Assembly: GCF_003217775.1 (NCBI RefSeq)
Contig: NZ_QJVJ01000014.1
Coordinates: forward strand, 62,001 to 126,000
Length of the DNA stretch: 64,000 bases
Direction of reading: 5' to 3'
Source: Paenibacillus flagellatus
GTDB lineage: Bacteria; Bacillota; Bacilli; Paenibacillales; NBRC-103111
Of this stretch, positions 61,659-64,000 are shown piece after piece (within the stretch, counting starts at the first letter, position 1; each line of letters begins with the position of its first letter). The position numbers and the translations under genes are program-made. The notes below the pieces were generated by a model. The model was not told the DNA's origin. It saw nothing but the letters and a program-made list of their open reading frames with translations, and searched no databases.

Positions 61659-62565
61659 CACCTTCGCTCGGCACGTACGGGAGGGTGCCAAAAACGTCGT
61701 ACGCAACGGCTGGATGACGTTCGCCTCGATTAGCGCCATTTCCATCTCGCTGTTCGTCCTCGGCATTTTCCTCGTCTTGGCGCTCAATGTCAACAGCTTG
61801 GCGGATCAGATCGAGAGTCAGGTCGAAATTCGCGTCTATCTCGAAGTCAATACGACCGAGCAGCAGAGGGACGCCGTCCAGCGGGATATCGCCGCCATCC
61901 CCGAGGTGAAAAAGGTCACTTTCGTCTCCAAGGAGGAAGGGCTGAATTTGCTGCGCGAGAAGATGGGCGACGAAGGGAAAGAGCTGCTGGAAGGATTCGA
62001 CGGGGACAACAATCCGTTGAACGACTCGTTTACCGTGGAGGTTACCGATCCGCATCTCGTCGGCCAAGTGGCGGAGCGGATCAAGGCGAACGATGCGAAG
62101 AACAATCCGCCGCTTCTGTATAAGATCAACTACGGCAAAGGCACCGTCGATACACTGTTGAAAATAACCGGCATCGTGCGCAACGTCGGACTCGTATTCG
62201 TCCTGCTGCTCGCATTTACCGCGATGTTCCTCATATCGAATACGATCAAGATTACGATCGTCGGCCGCCGGCGCGAAATCGGCATCATGAAGCTCGTCGG
62301 TGCGACGAACGGCTTTATCCGCTGGCCCTTCTTCATCGAAGGGGCGCTGCTCGGCTTAATCGGTTCGGCCATACCCGTCGGCGTTCTGCTGTGGGGGTAT
62401 GCGGAGCTGCTCAACTATACGAAGGTCCAGCTCGGCTTGATGCTGATCAAGCTGATACCCGTGAGGGAGCTCGTGCTGATTATACCGGGGCTGTTGTTCG
62501 GCATCGGCGTCATGATCGGCATATGGGGAAGCATTTTGTCCGTCCGCAAGTTTTTGAAAGTGTAA
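61648..62565 (+). CDS. ftsX: Cell division protein FtsX
   Basis: 305-residue membrane protein with four transmembrane helices (SISAISISLFVLGIFLVLAL; FVLLLAFTAMFLI; LGLIGSAIPVGVLLWGYAEL; VLIIPGLLFGIGVMIGIW) and a large extracellular loop (about 55-165) that would bind the M23 protein encoded next. Start overlaps ftsE end (AGAGGGGAG SD inside ftsE). Confidence 0.95.
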   Translation: MRISTFARHVREGAKNVVRNGWMTFASISAISISLFVLGIFLVLALNVNSLADQIESQVEIRVYLEVNTTEQQRDAVQRDIAAIPEVKKVTFVSKEEGLNLLREKMGDEGKELLEGFDGDNNPLNDSFTVEVTDPHLVGQVAERIKANDAKNNPPLLYKINYGKGTVDTLLKITGIVRNVGLVFVLLLAFTAMFLISNTIKITIVGRRREIGIMKLVGATNGFIRWPFFIEGALLGLIGSAIPVGVLLWGYAELLNYTKVQLGLMLIKLIPVRELVLIIPGLLFGIGVMIGIWGSILSVRKFLKV

Positions 62566-62586
62566 TGTCGAGGAGGAATCCCGGAG

Positions 62587-63762
62587 TTGAACAAGTGGAA
62601 ACGATCGTTGGTCGTCGTATCGGGTTTGGCGCTGCTGCTTATGTCCGCGCCCCAAGAAGGGTATGCTATTACGGATGCGGAAATCGACAAGAGGCTTGAC
62701 ATGATCAAGAAGCAGGAGGCCGAGGCTGCCAAGAAGCAGCAGGAAGCCGACAAGCTCAAGAAGGATCTCGCGTCGAAAAAAGTTCAGGAAACGAACAATA
62801 TGCAGGAGCTGTGGAAGCAGATCGAGGAGCAGGGCAACAAGCTGAACGCGATCCAGAAGCAAATCGACGCGACGACGGCTACGTTGAAACAGACGGGACA
62901 AGAACTGCAGGAAGCCGAGCAGCGCGTCGAAACCCGCGATCAGCTGCTGAAATCGAGAGTGCGGCTCATGTATACGAACGGCTTCGTCTCCTATTTGGAC
63001 GTGCTGCTCGAATCGACCAGCTTCAGCGACTTTTTGGACCGGTACCATGCGCTCAAGTCGATCGTCGGCCAAGACAAGGAAATATTGGAGGCGAACAAGC
63101 GGGACCGCGAGGCGGTTGCGCAGAAGAAGGTGCAGGTCGAAGCCCAGTTGGCCCAGGTTCAAGCGCTGTACGCCCAGAACGAGCTGGCGAAGAAGGAACT
63201 GATGGCCAAGGAGAAGGACAAGGAAGTGCTCATCGCGAGCCTGGCGAAGCAGGAGCAGGCGATCGAGGAAGTAAGCGAGGAGCAGGAGGAATTTCTGAAG
63301 AAGCTCGCGGCGGAGAAATCGAAGCTGTGGGCGGAGAAAAACAAAAACAAGAAAACGGCCGTCTATACCGGCGGTCAGCTGAAATGGCCGCTGCCGGGAC
63401 GGACGACGATCTCCTCCGGGTTTATCCATCGGATCAATCCGGTTACGAAGAAGAGCGAGAACCATAAAGGGATCGATATCCCGGCGCCGGCGGGAACGGA
63501 AATTCATGCGGCCGCTCCGGGGACGGTCATCATCGCGCAGTGGGTAAACGGATACGGCAATACGGTCGTCATCGATCACGGAGGCGGCTTGGAGACGTGG
63601 TACGGACATGCCCGAAGCTTGGCCGTCGAAGAGGGCGATCAAGTGAAAGCGGGGGACGTCATCTCGTACGTCGGATCGACCGGACAGTCGACCGGCAACC
63701 ATCTTCATTTCGAGGTTCGCAAAAACGGGGAGCCGACCGATCCGATCCCCTACGTAAAATAA
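62587..63762 (+). CDS. EnvC/PcsB-type murein hydrolase (activator) with M23 domain
   Basis: 391-residue secreted protein. Signal peptide about 1-27 (SLVVVSGLALLLMSAPQEGYA), then long coiled-coil (about 30-255, QEAEAAKKQQEADKLKKD; KQTGQELQEAEQRVETRDQ) like FtsEX-regulated proteins, and a C-terminal M23/LytM domain with HKGIDIPA, GNTVVIDHGGG, WYGH and HLHFEVRKNG. All zinc residues (HxxxD and HxH) appear intact, so unlike E. coli EnvC it may itself cleave peptidoglycan. TTG 62587 with GAGGAGGAA. Follows ftsX by 21 bases. Confidence 0.93.
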   Translation: MNKWKRSLVVVSGLALLLMSAPQEGYAITDAEIDKRLDMIKKQEAEAAKKQQEADKLKKDLASKKVQETNNMQELWKQIEEQGNKLNAIQKQIDATTATLKQTGQELQEAEQRVETRDQLLKSRVRLMYTNGFVSYLDVLLESTSFSDFLDRYHALKSIVGQDKEILEANKRDREAVAQKKVQVEAQLAQVQALYAQNELAKKELMAKEKDKEVLIASLAKQEQAIEEVSEEQEEFLKKLAAEKSKLWAEKNKNKKTAVYTGGQLKWPLPGRTTISSGFIHRINPVTKKSENHKGIDIPAPAGTEIHAAAPGTVIIAQWVNGYGNTVVIDHGGGLETWYGHARSLAVEEGDQVKAGDVISYVGSTGQSTGNHLHFEVRKNGEPTDPIPYVK

Positions 63763-63836
63763 CGCTACTAATTCGCACGTCGGTCTCATACAATGAACCA
63801 ACCTAGAGACAAGCCAGCAGAGGCGGTGAGAAGACC

Positions 63837-64000
63837 ATGTTCTGGAAAGGACGCAATCTGTACATCTTCGTCGCGTTTCTGTTGCTCGCGATGTTCGCCA
63901 GCAGCGTGCTGACGCTTACGATCGTCAAGCCGCTGTCTTATGCGAGTGAAGGACGCAGCGTATTCGGCGGCAAGACGGGCGAATCCGGCTTTACGGCGCA
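63837..64000 (+). CDS. Start of a probable carboxyl-terminal processing protease (CtpA-type S41), 3' truncated
   Basis: Open frame from ATG 63837 to the window edge: MFWKGRNLYIFVAFLLLAMF, ASSVLTLTIVKPLSYASE and then a Gly-rich GGKTGESGF. One N-terminal membrane helix is seen. No catalytic region is inside the window. The S41/CtpA guess comes from context, since ftsE-ftsX-M23-ctpA is a common Firmicute order, so the name is weak. SD is AGGCGGTGAGAAG. Confidence 0.55.
   Translation, partial: MFWKGRNLYIFVAFLLLAMFASSVLTLTIVKPLSYASEGRSVFGGKTGESGFTA

Noticed and set aside
1-64000. Mobile elements, CRISPR arrays, rRNA/tRNA genes
   Set aside because: No transposase, integrase, regularly spaced repeats, or tRNA/rRNA-like sequences were recognised by reading.

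Overview
This window is a chromosomal stretch of a spore-forming, flagellated, S-layer-bearing Gram-positive bacterium. The best fit is the Paenibacillaceae (Paenibacillus/Cohnella type). The evidence is the gene order flhP-like/fabZ, degSU-comFA-comFC-yvyF-flgM-flgN-flgK-flgL-fliW-csrA-hag-flaG-fliD-fliS-fliT-hpf-secA-prfB (a Bacillales order), an alpha/beta-type small acid-soluble spore protein, SLH-domain proteins beside a CsaB pyruvyl transferase, strong AGGAGG ribosome binding sites with frequent GTG/TTG starts, and a GC-rich base composition. No mobile element, CRISPR array, rRNA or tRNA gene was found. The genus is an inference from gene order, not from a search.

Layout. (1) 1-8.4 kb: end of a flagellar rod/hook-family gene, an EpuA-family small membrane protein, a PgsA-family phosphatidyltransferase, fabZ, a phosphosugar mutase, then DUF5693 protein, CsaB and a TagO/WecA-type transferase, which look like machinery for making and pyruvylating the secondary cell wall polymer. 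(2) 8.6-19.1 kb: surface protein region: a 1294-aa protein with C-terminal SLH domains, a 993-aa S-layer protein with N-terminal SLH domains behind a long multi-promoter leader, an AT-rich 739-aa secreted protein and a 213-aa membrane-tethered protein. (3) 19.2-23.8 kb: SASP, metK, and a phosphodiester glycosidase/stalk-domain exoprotein. (4) 23.8-29.0 kb: degS-degU, a small membrane protein, comFA, comFC. (5) 29.1-41.6 kb: late flagellar cluster from yvyF to fliT with sigma-D-type promoters, a CsrA-type leader on a very large (959 aa) flagellin, and fliB lysine methylase. (6) 41.6-49.0 kb: a cluster of DnaA-box-like sequences, cspA, hpf, an M50 protease, secA, prfB (with its programmed +1 frameshift) and a YitT-family gene. 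(7) 49.2-57.7 kb: complete arginine operon argCJBDFGH behind an ARG-box/promoter. (8) 57.7-60.8 kb, minus strand: DUF4097, DUF1700/HAAS and VanW-G5 genes. (9) 61.0-64.0 kb: ftsE-ftsX-EnvC/PcsB-type M23 protein and the start of a probable ctpA (S41 protease), continuing past the window.

How they work together. CsaB and the TagO-type enzyme would build a pyruvylated cell wall polymer to which the SLH domains of the two neighbouring surface proteins bind. DegSU, the FlgM/sigma-D system and the FliW-CsrA-flagellin switch would link motility, competence (ComFA/FC) and secretion (SecA). FtsEX drives the EnvC-type hydrolase activator and the adjacent S41 protease at the envelope. The most unusual items are the giant flagellin with about five diverged internal repeats beside fliB, the DnaA-box cluster upstream of cspA, the two in-frame starts of the S-layer gene, and the inverted repeat spanning the flgM promoter.
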